Positions 35,690 through 48,660 of a stretch of DNA of 64,000 nt are shown piece by piece. The stretch's first letter is position 1; each line of letters begins with the position of its first letter. The position numbers and the translations under genes are program-made. This DNA comes from Entrophospora sp. SA101 (lineage: Eukaryota > Glomeromycota > Glomeromycetes > Entrophosporales > Entrophosporaceae): assembly GCA_958430865.1 (NCBI GenBank), contig CAUDNR010001680.1, positions 1-64,000 of the forward strand, written 5' to 3'. Under the pieces are notes generated by a model. The model ran no database searches. It was not told the origin of the DNA and saw nothing but the letters and a program-made list of their open reading frames with translations.

Positions 35690-36597
35690 ATTATTAAAGT
35701 TATTTGTTTATAATCTATTATACTAAATTGCCACTATTACTGTTGTCATCATTGCAATTATGCTTCATCCTCATCCTTTTTCTGATTCTTTCTTGATAAA
35801 CTTTTAATTCTGAAATTTCATGTTGAACATTCCAAATGAATTGCTTCACTAATCAAATTCACACCATTTATTTATTATCCAGTGTGTTTCAATCTGACAT
35901 CCTACCTCAAGCTGTATGAGGCATGCTGCAACAATACCAGATAAAGTGAATACTTGTACTAACAAAAATTTCAGGATCAAATTTTAGCGAGTTTGTTTAA
36001 CATCATAATGTATATACACAAACTATTAAATCATTGATAAATGTTCGTTAGAATATTTTGCAAATTGCACATTTCTTTGATCGATACAATAGCCTATTTA
36101 TTAAATTTAAAATAAATGAACTTAGTTGTTCTTTGTATTTTTTTTAATAATAAAGATAATTCTTTTCCCGTTCATCTGAAAAATCACGTGACGAAAGATT
36201 GCAATAGAAATTTTATTTTGTTTCTATATATTTTTGATGTTAAACTTTTTTGTGTGTAACACGTCATTTTAGGGCTAAACATAGTAAATTCAGTAAAACT
36301 TGTGCAACTTTGAAGCTCAAATTCCCCACAACAACATGACATATCAATGAGATGAAATCGTGATTTTGTAGAGGAAGATCTTGGCTTCAAATACACGATT
36401 TATTTTGGGGTGTTGCATTTCCATTTTTGGAGAATTTTGAAAATCTACGCGACCAATAAAAAGTTTGTGGGACTAAGTACCAGCCCGTAACTTACTGCGC
36501 CTCTGCGGTAGAGGCAATAAAATTGGTTGGTCATGTGATATTTTCTAATCATTCCATAAATGATAAAATCGGCACACTCTCTATTCTGTTTTGGCGT
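35690..36597. other. Intergenic region
   Basis: No gene recognised. The minus-strand ORF 36184-36396 has no domain. AT-rich with a modestly higher-GC patch around 36420-36540. Confidence 0.3.
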
Positions 36598-36731
36598 TGT
36601 TGTACGTGAAAATGAAATTATGTGAATTCACAATTCACATATGTGGAATTCAAATTTACATATGTGAAATTCAAATTAGCCAATCAGAATTTCACCCATT
36701 CCATAATAATATTTCAATTTCACATACAACA
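36598..36731. mobile_element. MITE, 134 bp, family X copy 2 (opposite orientation)
   Basis: Ends TGTTGTACGTGAAAATGAAA and, inverted, TGTTGTATGTGAAATTGAAA. The interior CAAATTAGCCAATCAGAATT matches copy 1 read on the other strand. An internal palindromic tandem (TTCACATATGTGGAATTCAA / TTACATATGTGAAATTCAAA) is specific to this copy. No clear target duplication. Confidence 0.65.
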
Positions 36732-36909
36732 CTTATAGAGAATTTACAGATCGTAATCATGTGATAAATTCATAATGTGATACAATTAATTATTATAATA
36801 ATTTGTAATATGTTTCAAGATCCATTGATTTGATGTCTTTGTATACATTTTTGAAGGCATTAACATCATGAAGTCATAAGAAAGTTGGAAGGCTGTTATT
36901 ATATCATAT

Positions 36910-37312
36910 TTACTGTAAAACTATATTATGAATCAATATTATAGTAAGTCATAATGATGTTATAATGATTCTTCGATTATGAATTATAACCATTTTGAGT
37001 GATGATAAATTACGATATAGATATAAGTAATAATGACATTTGTATAAAGTAATGTTATAAAGATATTGAAATAATGTTACAGATTTATTGTTGTTATAAT
37101 AATCATATTGTATATAACAACAAGAGAAATATAATGCGTTCAGATTAATTCGTAACTAATTATTAATTTGATGTTGTAGAAAATTTTCCTAGTCTAGTAA
37201 TTATAGCTTCAGATCATGATCATTGGCCGTTATAATTTCAGAGATAGACCGTTATATACTATAGGAAATTTAATAAGAAGACCGTTATAGAATATGTACT
37301 GTAATGCATGTC
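36910..37312. mobile_element. Possible pogo/Tigger-like MITE, about 400 bp
   Basis: The right end, read inward, is CAGTACATATTCTATAACGG, close to the pogo/Tigger terminal pattern CAGTA...CTATAAYGG, followed by two more ATAACGG blocks. The left end CTGTAAAACTATATTATGAA is a weaker match. The interior is a run of TTATAATGAT-like segments. No coding capacity. Confidence 0.35.
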
Positions 37313-37917
37313 AAAAGATTCCCTTCAACTTTTGATGAGCATGTGTGTAAAGTTCCACAATATAATAGTTATTTGTAATTTACCCGGCCCATTTTTTACG
37401 CGAATTCCATTTTTGATTGATTTGGTAATGTGACGCAGCATATATGGTTTTTTTATTTCGATTCTTTACTATTGTTATACTAATACCAATGATTACTTTT
37501 ATCATGTTTTGTACATTTTGTAGCTTTTTAGCTTTTTAGCAATACTACTATTGATTGTTGTTGTTCTCCTCCTTTTTCATTATGTTCCGAAATAATAAAA
37601 GCAATATTTTTCTTATTATATTAATTAACAAAGCACAAATTAATTTGTGTTTGTGAGGATAGATTTATTTAATTAATCTAATCTTAAAAAAAATATTTGC
37701 AATTTCACAATGAATAAATGACCTTTATATTTTAAAAAAAAATTCAGATGTTTTTTTTCTTTCATACAAGGAATGATTTTTTTGTTCCGGCCAATCCCGA
37801 AGAAAAAATCGAGATTTTGATAATCGTTATTTGTATATTAATATAAATATTTAGTTTTTTTTTTTTTTTATAAAAAAATAATATAGATTATTTAATTTAA
37901 ATATATAATATAACATC
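37313..37917. other. Promoter-side flank of citrate synthase
   Basis: AT-rich, no gene. Probably holds the citrate synthase promoter; no individual element can be supported. Confidence 0.3.
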
Positions 37918-38977
37918 ATGTTGACGTCTTTATCTTTTTTACGTGCTGTTTCCCGTGCTAACATATCAAAGGTTAGAGAATTTTATCCCATAATTTATTT
38001 GATTTTTTTTACTGATTAACCAATTACTACTTCCTAATAAAAACAATAGTTACCCACAAATAATAAAGTTTTAATAAGACAAATATTGCCAATTACAATC
38101 AGTAATGCTGTTCGATTCTACTCTTCCCCAAGACCAAAAGGACCAAAAGTAAATTTTTTTCTTCAACTGATCTCGTTTACAAAAATAAACATTCAAAATT
38201 TGCTTTATTTTTTTTAATTAGACACTTAAAGAACGTCTTGCAGAACTGATTCCAGAAAAACTAGAAGAGATAAAATTAGTTAAATCAAAATATGGTCAAG
38301 AAATTTTAGGAGAAGTGTCGGTTGATATGGTGTATGGAGGAATGAGAGGTATAAAAGGGTTGATTTGGGAAGGTTCAGTCTTAGATCCTGATGAAGGTAT
38401 TCGATTTCGTAACCTGACCATTTCTGACTGCCAACGACTTTTACCTAAAGCTGATGAAAGTGGCGGCGAGGAACCGTTGCCTGAAGGTCTTTTTTGGTTA
38501 TTGGTAACTGGTGAAGTACCAACCAAAGAACAAGTTACTGCTTTATCAGCTGAATGGGCAGCCAGATCCGTTATACCATCTTTTGTTGAAGACCTTATTG
38601 ACAGATGTCCAAATACATTACATCCAATGTCACAATTTTCCTTAGCGGTAACAGCTTTACAACATGATTCTAATTTTGCTAAAGCCTATCAAACTGGAGT
38701 AAATAAAAATGAATATTGGGAATATGTTTACGAAGATGCCATGGATTTAATTTCAAAATTACCTAATGTTGTTGGTAGAATATATAGAAATATATATAAA
38801 GATGGGAAGGTTGCCCCTATAGAAGCAGATAAAGATTATTCATATAATTTAGCAAAAGTACTTGGCTATGCTGACAATAAAGGTTTTATTGAATTGTTGA
38901 GGCTTTATCTTACTATTCATTCAGATCATGAAGGTGGGAATGTTTCTGCTCATACAATGGTAAATATAAAATTTATG

Positions 38978-39013
<36 letters not shown>

Positions 39014-39896
39014 CATATTTTTGGCTTTATTTTATTTTAATTTATTTTAATTTAGAGACTCGTTGGAAGTGCGTTATCTGACCCTTATTTATCATTTGCT
39101 GCATCACTTGATGGTTTGGCTGGCCCATTACACGGGTAATTATTATCATTGTTTTCAATGTTATTTTGATTTTCATCATTTAAAAAATTTTTTTTTAAAA
39201 AAAAAGTCTTGCAAATCAAGAAGTTGTACGTTGGATTCATAAAATGAGAGATGAGATCGGAGAATCACCAAGTGATGAAACAGTAGAAGATTATGTCTGG
39301 TCAACATTGAAATCTGGTAAAGTTGTACCTGGATATGGTCATGCTGTACTTCGAAAAACCGTAAGCTTTTATTTAATTTCTTTCTTATTACATATTTTTT
39401 ATTCCATCTCTTTATTTTTCTCTCACATCTTATATGTCCATTTAAATAGGATCCAAGATATGAAGCACAAAGAGAATTTGCATTAAAAAATCTACCCGAT
39501 TATGGATTGTTCAAGTTAGTTTCACAATTATACAACATTGTACCAGGTGTATTAAAGAAGCATGGTAAAACCAAGAACCCATGGCCAAATGTTGATGCAC
39601 ATTCTGGTGTATTATTACAATATTATGGATTAAATGAGCAAAATTATTATACAGTTTTATTTGGAGTTTCTAGAGCCTTGGGTGTTTTATCACAGAGTAT
39701 TTGGGATAGAGCTTTGTAAGTAATTTATTTATTTTAAGTAGTGGTGGAGGTGGTGACTTTGTAAAATTATGACTTTTATACAATGTTTTTAATTATATAT
39801 ATTTTTCAAATAATCTTGTATATTTATAGTGGATTCCCAATTGAAAGACCAAAATCATACTCTACAGAAATGATTCGTAAGATGTTTGAGAAATGA
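37918..39896 (+). CDS. CIT1: Citrate synthase, mitochondrial
   Basis: Condenses oxaloacetate and acetyl-CoA to citrate, the entry step of the TCA cycle. The leader [20 protein letters not shown] and the next exon ([16 protein letters not shown]) form a basic, hydroxyl-rich mitochondrial targeting sequence with a likely cleavage near RFYSS. The body shows [35 protein letters not shown] and [20 protein letters not shown]. The three catalytic residues are visible: His in [16 protein letters not shown], His in [17 protein letters not shown] and Asp in [14 protein letters not shown]. The substrate-contact segment [20 protein letters not shown] and the end [12 protein letters not shown] are typical. 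Seven or so exons, all in phase (second exon from about 38049, long exon 38221-38958, last exon 39830-39896). Length is normal for the eukaryotic enzyme. Convergent with the GSK3 gene. Confidence 0.97.
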
Positions 39897-41260
39897 AGCA
39901 TAAATTAATTTTTTTAATCTCATTTTTAGATAATGATATAAACATTTATTAAAAAAATTTTCAAGAATAAATAATAATATATTAAAATCATTCATTATAT
40001 CACTACTACTTAAAATCGATTCATTCAATCTTAGTCCACTTCTAACCTTCTAATAATTATAATTTAATATATATATTAATTAATTTACAATGATAGAATT
40101 TTTTCATATAGATTTAATATATTATAATAATAATAAATCTTCCTTACTCGAACTTTTTTTTCATTTTATATATATTAATGATAGGATTATTATATAACAA
40201 TTAAAATTTGATTTTCTGATGCTCCTCCCTGTTATTAATTGGTTGGTTGGATGGATAATGATAACTTAATAATTATTATAATGCTTTATCATTGCAGTAT
40301 ATTCAAAAAAAATTGTATAAAAAGGAATAAATAAATAAATAAAATATTTATATAATAATTATTTTGTTTGTTTTTTATATATTGTATTTGTAAATCTAAT
40401 ATTGGTTGAAAAAAAAAAAAGTAAAATATAAAATATATATATATAAAGAAAAGGAATTTGTTATAATATTCATCAAACTAAAGATTAATTGCTGCTCTTT
40501 TTTTTTTGTATACATTAAATATTATATATATATATTCATATATATATGTATGTATATATATGTGTAAAGTGAAATAATCAAGAAAAAAAAACTTACAGAT
40601 TTTCAAAAAAAATTATATTTAAAAAAGAGGGTTTACAAATGAGTAATTAAAATAATAAAATAAAAATTATAAAAATATATTAACTGTTCAATAATTACAT
40701 TACTCCATCAATCCTCATAATCATTATTATTATGCTTACTATAATATAATAAGAATCATTAATAATAAAACCATTGTTTAAAAAAATAAAGTGACACTAA
40801 ACTAAATAATGCAAATATTTATAATAAAAATAAGAATAAAATATAAATAAGAATATGATATTATATAAATAAATTGAAATAGATTGTCAAGAAACAAATA
40901 TCCCATAATATTTCTCTCTCTCTCTCAATATAATCTTTTTCATCTTCATCAATGATAATGTTATAAAAATACCACCCAAAAAAACACCAACAATAATAAA
41001 AATACTGAGAAATAAAAAAAGGTAAAGATAAATCAAATTATAGTTTTCTATTCTAATTAAGTTATAATTAAAAAAAAATTAAAGTAAATTAAAGTAATTG
41101 TAATAATAATAATTAGGTAGTAATTAATGAGAATTGAGTGAGGATATAATTTATCTTTTCCTTTTTTTCTTAATATATATAAATATTATGCTGTATATGT
41201 AAATCTAAAATATATATAAATATACATGAGAGAGAAACCATAAATATAATAATAACATTA
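39897..41260. other. Convergent 3' intergenic region
   Basis: Lies between the 3' ends of citrate synthase (plus) and GSK3 (minus). Very AT-rich, with AT dinucleotide runs (about 40430, 40510-40560) and a short CT run at 40914-40926. No gene seen. Confidence 0.4.
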
Positions 41261-43353
41261 TCAATCCAATGTTGCTCGCATTTGACTCTGTGGTAGTGGT
41301 TGGAAATTGTGAACATCAATTCCTCTACGAGAAAGTTCGGCTTCTGCATGCGGTGGTGCTAGTTGATGAATAAGATCATGTCGAATTGATAATTCTATAA
41401 TTGCAATATTATAAATTAATATAATTATTATCAATAAATATTTAACTTGAAAAAAAAAAAAAATAAAGATGCAAATATTATTAATTATTTATTTTATTAT
41501 CCGGTTTTAAATACCTTGTGGTGTGAAATCAAAAAGTCTCGGTAAATCTTTTCCATTTGGAAGCCTTGTTTCAGGGTTTCGAAGTTCATCAAAAAATGGG
41601 TGACACATGGCTTCAATCGCAGTTAATCGATTGGATGGAGTATATTCTAAAAGACGGGATATGAGATCAATAGCTTCTGGCGGTGTTCTAGCACGGAAGA
41701 CCTGTTTTTAAACAAAACCAATAAAATGGCGTTATAGTTAATAAAATTACAAAATTTTTAATTAATAATAATTGACTAACTAATCAACCAATAAATTAAT
41801 ACCTTTGCAAATGGATGTGGTTTTATTTGAGGGAACCTGTGTTCCATGTAGTTTGGATTCATAGTTTTAATTTGTTCTCTTGTTGGTGTTCCAAGAACTT
41901 TAATAATTTCAACCAATTGATCGATACCACTTTCACCCGGGAATAAAGGTTGACCTAACATTAATTCAGCCATAACACAACCTGTTGACCAAACATCTAA
42001 AATATATATATATATATATAATTAATTAACTGATTAACTAATTAAACGAATTATAGAAGTGAAATTTAAAATATATATATATATATATAATTATCTACCA
42101 ATATTTGTTGTGTAATTTGTTGCTCCAAAGATCAACTCTGGTGCTCTGTAGTATCTGGAACAAATATAAGAAACATTTGGTTCACCATGCACTAAAATCT
42201 TTGCACTTCCGAAATCACATAATTTTAATACACCTGAGGCCGGATTCAGTAATAAATTCTGAGGCTTAATATCGCGATGACAGATGCCAAGAGAATGGAT
42301 GTAGGCAAGTGATCTGAAAAGTTGATACATGTATAGTTTTATATAGAGCATTGGCATTGTCTGCTTGCTCTTGGCGTAAACTCTTGATGCTCTATAAACA
42401 GTCTCAGGAACATATTCAAGTACAAGGTTCAAAAAAACTTCGTCTTTCTAATAAAACAACAATGAATGACAATCATGATGATGGTAATAACGATGATAAT
42501 ATAATAATATATATATTTTCATATATTTATATATATTCATATAATAATAATCAATAAATTAATAATTTTAATAATTTTAATGTTTCAATAATTAATTAAA
42601 TTGCAAACCTTTTCACCACTAGAATAAAAAAACGCTTTTAAACCCACTATATTAGGATGCGATACTAATTTCATGATTTGTAGTTCACGATTCTATAATA
42701 GATAGGATGAGAGATAATAATAAATAAATAAATAAATAAATAAATATATTATATATATAATTTAATAAATAAATATATATACCTTGAAACGTTTATCCTG
42801 TAAAACCTTTTTAATGGCAACATCTTCACTATTGTCAATTATTCTTGCTTGAAATACTACACCGAAAGAACCGTTACCAATTATTTTTGTAACATTGTAA
42901 GCCAGCTCGAAATCTTCAGCTCTTTTTCCGTCGGTAGCAGTAACTTTGATCACCTTATGTGGATCGAAATCACCTTAACAAAAAAAAAATAGTTTGTCAA
43001 TTGATTTGTCCAAGTTTTAAAAGTTAAATAAATTGTTTAAATTTTATAGTGGTTATGTTAAGAGATTAAATAGCATTAGAAGGAGTAGTGTGTTAACTTT
43101 TACTATTTCAAAGTTAACTCTTCTTAAATCTTTATAAAATAAGTCTATATAGATGTTCTACACCAGTATGTATATATATGTATATTTTTTGAAGAAAAAT
43201 TTTTTTTTGCTTAATGAACAAATTTAATGTATTAATTAAATTTACATTACCAGCCTTTATTCCGTTGAGAGGATTGTGTGTTGACACATTATTATTATGT
43301 GATAGTTGATTCTTTGAATCTTTGTTAATGTTGGTTCTGGGGCGACTTGTCAT
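41261..43353 (-). CDS. Glycogen synthase kinase-3 (GSK3/Shaggy type)
   Basis: A Ser/Thr kinase of the CMGC group acting in metabolic, stress and morphogenetic signalling. The start [14 protein letters not shown] (43353) leads through a short Asn-rich leader to [16 protein letters not shown], a hallmark just before the GSK3 kinase domain. Motifs: [12 protein letters not shown] (Gly loop), [13 protein letters not shown] (ATP Lys and Arg of the priming-phosphate pocket), [26 protein letters not shown] (catalytic loop), LCDFGSAK (DFG) and [20 protein letters not shown] (activation loop with the autophosphorylated Tyr). Then [20 protein letters not shown] and [20 protein letters not shown]. It ends QMRATLD at TGA 41261-41263. 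About seven exons, in phase. The fungal orthologues are RIM11/MCK1 and Skp1/Gsk3. Nothing is missing from the catalytic set. Confidence 0.96.
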
Positions 43354-44297
43354 TGTTAATTACACACAAAAAAAGCTTTGAAAATGTTTATTAAAAATTG
43401 TAATAAAATAATAATATACTAATAATAAATATTTTAAAAAAAATTATTTTATATAGTAGTTATTGGCATTTATATGGAAAATCTAAAGCTAACACTATTT
43501 TTTTTCTAATTCAGAAAAACTACTGACTGCCCCGCTGAAAAAGATTGCAACATTACTTACCCCTTATTAGACTTTTTATTTGTTGAGCGCCATAACTTTA
43601 TCACATCACTACCAAATTAGGTATATTGTGTAACTTCCTATACATAAATAAATTATTTTCTTAATTTAATTATTAATGTATCATATATATTATAAATAAA
43701 TATAATAATAAGTCAGTTGATCAGTATATTAATATATACCAAACCAATAAAATCAATCAAATTCATAATGCTACAAAAAAATTTGTATAAAATTTTTTCT
43801 CACATAATTTCATGCATTATATATGAATTTGAGAAATTCCATCGTTGTATTATTTTTTTTTACCGACTGATTGGATAAATAAAAACCGATGATTTGCTAA
43901 TAATATGATAATTATCTCAAGCGATGATAGTAATAAGAGACACAGCCATATTTAATGGAACTAACTAACTACTTATATTTTGCAAAACATCGTGTAACAT
44001 AATTGTCATAAAATGCCGTTTTTTAAAAGGCCATTCATTATAATTATCATAATTTCGTATAAAAGATTCTCTGCAAGGTCAGAGAGCAGATCAACATCTC
44101 GCGAATGAACCTTTCTAATTTGGTTTATTATAATATCGCCGTATCAATGAAGAATCTCAAATTATTATAAACTTTATAAATACGATTTATTTATATTTAT
44201 AACATTAATAATTGAATAATAGCAGATAGTGGTAGGTAGGAAGCAATTCTAAAGGGTTAATTAAAAAAAGAAGCCATAAAGAAATAATTTTGTTTTT
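43354..44297. other. Intergenic region between GSK3 and the HMG-box gene
   Basis: AT-rich with no recognisable gene or repeat; holds the GSK3 promoter and the 3' flank of the HMG-box gene. Confidence 0.35.
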
Positions 44298-45144
44298 TTA
44301 CTCTTCGTAATCTTCTTTTGGTAATTCTTCATCTTCTTCTAAAGCTTTACTGCTACTGTTTGACTTGGATGACTTTTTACCTTGTGTCTTAGAAGGAGGT
44401 TGTTTACTAGTGTCCTAATAATAATAATAATTATAATTATAATTAAGCCAATAATCAAAATCTAATAACAAAAACGCGTCCAAACTCACATTATTTGTTA
44501 CTGCCTTTTCATCTTTTTTAAAGTCAAGGAAAAATTTTTTAATTGTTTTGTTATAAATTTATAAATAAATAAATAAAAATAAAATAAAATGAGACCAACT
44601 TTCGTAACGTTTCTTATCGTCAGCAGCCATTTCGTTGTAAAACTAAATTCGATAATTATGTTATAGCGTTTAATATTAATTTATAATGTTTAATATTAAT
44701 GAGATAATTATCGAGGGACATACTTACGGTTTTGTCATTCAAAGCTTTCCACTTTTCACCAACAAGTTTTGCAATTTCACCTAATAAAAAAAAGGAACAA
44801 TGAAAAATATGTAATGGTATATAATCGTAAAATAGCCATATTACAAGAAAAAAAACTTTTTTACCAAATTTTGCACCAGGATTTTCAGCTTTAACCTTTT
44901 CTCTATTTTCGCGAACAAAAAACATATAAGCACTAAGTGCCCTTTTAGGATTAGAGGAAACTTTCTTTGTTTTTGTAGTAGAAGAGGTCGAAGAAATTTT
45001 TGTAGTTGATTCTGATTTTTGTTTCGTATTTGATGTTATTGTCTTACGAGAAGTTGTATTTGTTGTTGTTGATGATGATTTGTCATTATTGTTAGAATTA
45101 TTGTCGTTGGTAGCAACGACTGAACTTTTAGATGGTTTGGGCAT
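44298..45144 (-). CDS. HMG-box chromatin protein (Nhp6/HMGB-like)
   Basis: A nuclear, non-sequence-specific DNA-bending protein. The N-terminus (residues 1-65) is almost pure Ser/Thr/Asn/Lys. Then comes one HMG box: [20 protein letters not shown] (PKRxxSAYxxF start), [20 protein letters not shown] and [25 protein letters not shown] spread over several small exons. The tail is acidic ([16 protein letters not shown]), as in HMGB proteins rather than yeast Nhp6, which lacks such tails. The stop is TAA 44298-44300. Introns interrupt the box at KFG|EIA and near DKT|FYN. The long low-complexity head is unusual for Nhp6 but common in this genome type. Confidence 0.9.
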
Positions 45145-45653
45145 AATTTTTTTTATAATATTATTTTTCGTGTGAATAGAATTTTTTAAAAAAAGGATAA
45201 AAAAACCGTTTAATGACTAGTTTATTATTATTATTTATGTTAGAAAATAACGTCATCAAAAAAATCTACCGAAGTTCAAAAATAAATTTCACGTGACTGA
45301 TTAATACTCAGTAAAACTTTCGTTTTTATGGTCTATTCTATAGGAATTTCCTTGATGTTAGTAGGGTTAGTGGCAAAATTAGCCCAATTATTCTAATTCC
45401 AAGATTATATAATCAACCTTTGGCCATGACGATTTCGAAAAGTGCACATTCAAATAAGAATTCAGATAATAGTAAGAAGAACCAGGATTAATCGCATCAA
45501 AAGCATTACAAATAGTTCAACAATAATAATAATAATGAATTACAATTAAAAAGTGCAGAACTAAATCATGTAAAATATTCTTGTATGATTGATTTATTAA
45601 ATATCGATTTAAATTTCTATTGTTTATTATTACTATTATTATTATTATTATTA
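45145..45653. other. Intergenic region
   Basis: No gene; contains the HMG-box gene promoter side and an AAT/TTA microsatellite-like run ending at the 3' end of the phosphoesterase gene (about 45630-45656). Confidence 0.35.
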
Positions 45654-48048
45654 TTAAAATCTCTTAAATAATTCTTCATAACCCCAAACCAATAACCAAA
45701 TTGTTTGTATATTTATTAAAGATGAATTGGTATAATAAAGCGTTAAATTATATAAATTATATAATTTAAATAACCAAAGAAATATTCCAATTATTATTAA
45801 AGTATTTTTAATTTTTTTGATTTTTATAATTAATAAAAACCAAAATAATAAAATAGAATTATAAATATAATCCATTAAGCCATAACTCCAAGTGTCAAAT
45901 ATCGGTAACCAATTACCATCACCATCACTTCTAACATTAAAGCTAATATAACTACTACTACTATTATTGCTATTTAGTAATTTAATTCCATATAGCCAAA
46001 ATACACCATAACTATTATTTGTAGTTGGTATGAAATTACCATAAAACCAAGGCAAAGTTATTGTTGATAATAAATAAAAATAAAACGAATAAAATAATCT
46101 TGATTTTAGTGAAACAAATAAAAACAATTTACTAATAATATAATTTATTAATAAATTAAATTTATTATTATAATCATTATAAAGACTAAGATTTAATTTT
46201 AATAATCTATGACCTGGTTTAAATGTTAGAATTATTTTAGAAGCTAATAAACTATTAATTAATACTAAATGAATAAAAATAAATAAAAATTTAATCTAAA
46301 AAATTTAGGTTAAAATTAAAACAATTGTATTAATCATCAATTAAATTTAAAAAAATTTATTTAATTTCAATAAAAAATTAATTCCTACTTACAAAGTTTG
46401 TCCAACGAAGTCCAATTAAAAATTCACTAATTCCCCCATCCATATCACTTCTTTCCCCGTCAACTCTAAATACTATTTTTTGATATCCAACTTGTCCTGA
46501 AATATCTTTAGCATACACTGATATGTGATGGTTTTTATTATTATTGAATTTACTTGGATCCCATTTAGATGTCCAAAGTGGTGGCGATATATTACTATCG
46601 CTATCACTTTTATTATTATTATTACTTCTTACTAATACAACATCTTCTTGATGAATTTTACCATCCAAATAAATTGTGACATTTTGAATTTCATATTCTG
46701 ACCAAATTAACAATCTTATATGTGTACTATCCAGTATACGATTAACTGGTTCATGATGTTTCATTGAAAATTTGGAGTCCTTAGGATTTGTTATTAGTAT
46801 AACAGGTGGAAAAGCTAATCTATCTGGTAAGATCGTTTGATTATTTTTCGGCTTTGGTTGATTTCTTAATGGTACTTGATTTAAAGGCAAGATTAAATCA
46901 ACAAAACTAATGAGATCATGATCAATTGCTATTACTCGATAAGCTGCATGCTCTTTCATATCTGCTAATTCTAATTCTAGGTAATCTGTAGGCTGATATG
47001 TCTGTAATCTTTCACCCAAACCCCATGCGAGCTTATGCAAATGGCCACAAATATAAACACTGATATGTCTTGATAAGTCATGAAAACTTTCTCCTTTTGA
47101 TGTTTTACCATAAACTGTTGTTGCAGTAGGATAATGGGCCATCTATATTAAAAAAAAATAAATGATCAAATGTGAATAATATGATATGATTTATTAATTA
47201 ATATACAGTACTATTATTATTACCAAAAAGATATGATTAGAATTTAAAGATGCATCATGAATTTTATTAGCCAAATTATCCATATCTTCAATTTCATAAT
47301 AACCAAAAAAATTAAAAGGCCTAGCTGGACCAAGTTTCGGACATGCATCTAGACCAATAAATGTATAATTACCAAATGGTTTTTCAACGGTAAAATTAAA
47401 TCCTTTTTGTTTTACAATTCCGTATTCTTTATAAAAATTCTCTTCACTTTCCCATGACTTAACATTAAAACAGTCATGGTTTCCACGTAAATCATACCAA
47501 AACTCTTTTCTTTTAGCAGGTATTCCTGACTCTATCAATGCTGATTCATATGTTATCCATTCTTCAACATATTGGCTCGATGTTACTAGATCTGAATCTT
47601 TTGCATCTGTCAAATCTCCCGTCACAATCACAAAACTTGGAGAAATTGCTGGAATCACTGTTGAAAGAAAATGTAAAAAGTGATAAGTTCCTCCAACCCT
47701 TTGAAACTTCGATATATGTAGATCAGATATCTTTAAACAAGAGGGGAAAGAAAAAAAAATAAAGATGAATCAGTTCCAACTCACTTATATCTCCAACCAC
47801 CATAATAGATATATTACCTGGATAAAATAGAATAAATTATCTAGTTTATTATCAATTCTGACATCTTTATCAAAATCTTTTTTTAAATATTGATCATCAT
47901 TTGAAGATGACTTTAAATCACTATCGATTTTTTTATCGTCTTCACCATATAAACTTATATTTGCTTCTTTGTTCAAGTTATAAGCTCTATACCAACAAAA
48001 TAATGTTAAAGGAATCAACAATAATGGTAATAAAGAAAATAGCCGCAT
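45654..48048 (-). CDS. TMEM62-like transmembrane calcineurin-type phosphoesterase
   Basis: A membrane protein with a lumenal or extracellular metallophosphoesterase domain; the family function is poorly known. The start MRLFSLLPLLLIPLTLFCWY is a signal or anchor helix. Metal-binding motifs appear in order: ISDLHISKF (DxH), IVTGDLTDAKDSD (GDxxD), DLRGNHDCFNVKSWES (GNHD), MAHYPTAT and ICGHLHKLAWGLG (GHxH). A beta-rich region follows (HIRLLIWSEYEIQNVTIYLD, DISGQVGYQKIVFRVDGERS). At least four C-terminal membrane segments lie in the last exons (FLFIFIHLVLINSLL; LFYSFYFYLLSTITLPWFYG; SILLFWFLLIIKI; TLIIIGIFLWLFKLY). It ends EELFKRF at 45654-45656. The GDLTDAKDSD and RGNHDCFN wording matches TMEM62 closely. 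The short exon joins around 47660-47730 and 46140-46400 are my reading. Confidence 0.88.
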
Positions 48049-48454
48049 ACTGCAAAAACAACTTTTTATTTTATTTAGAAATTAATAAAAAAAAAAAGGG
48101 ACAAAGAAGGAGGGAGGGAGGAGGAGGGAGGAAAGAAAGAGAGAAAAGAGTAATTTACTTTTTCTAGTTAGAAGGAAATTTAATAACTTTTTTAATTTAA
48201 AATTTTGTAATCTATTTTTAGCAATGATCTTTATTTTGTTGTTGATCTGCCTACGTATAGCAAGCACAATAAATAAGGCGGTGTAAGTCCCAAATTCGCG
48301 AGTGACTCTCGTTGTGTTTCCGTAATATATTTTAAAAGTATTATAATTAGTATATTACGGGCTCTATTTACATTAGGTTTTATTAAATAGTATTCGCGGG
48401 ATTTGTGGAACAAATGACTTTTAAGTTGGTAATGTGACCAGGTTTAATGATCAA
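48049..48454. other. Promoter side of the phosphoesterase gene
   Basis: A purine-rich tract (AGGGAGGGAGGAGGGAGG, about 48110-48131) lies just upstream of the phosphoesterase start. No gene seen; the overlapping short ORFs reflect this tract. Confidence 0.35.
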
Positions 48455-48660
48455 ATGAAATATCATGTGATCCACACATCAAAATCATATTATTTTTTGG
48501 TTACACGAAACTTATAAGGCTCAAAAAATCTAAGAAAAATCCAACAGATAAGTTTTGAAGCCAGAATCATAAACTATAGAACTTATCTGCTAACATTTTT
48601 GAAACGTTGTATTTTTTTTTTTTTAGTATTTTAAAGACGTTCAACTGTTATTATGATTAT
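48455..48660. mobile_element. MITE-like repeat, copy 2 of the 7867-8336 family
   Basis: Shares, in order, AAATATCATGTGATCCACAC, ATAAGTTTTGAAGCC, AACTTATC, and a T-run followed by TAGTATTTTAAAG and CAACTGTTATTAT with the element at 7867-8336. It is shorter inside. Downstream, GTGCGGATTGCCTATAATCA (about 48716) resembles the family's terminal motif. Confidence 0.5.
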
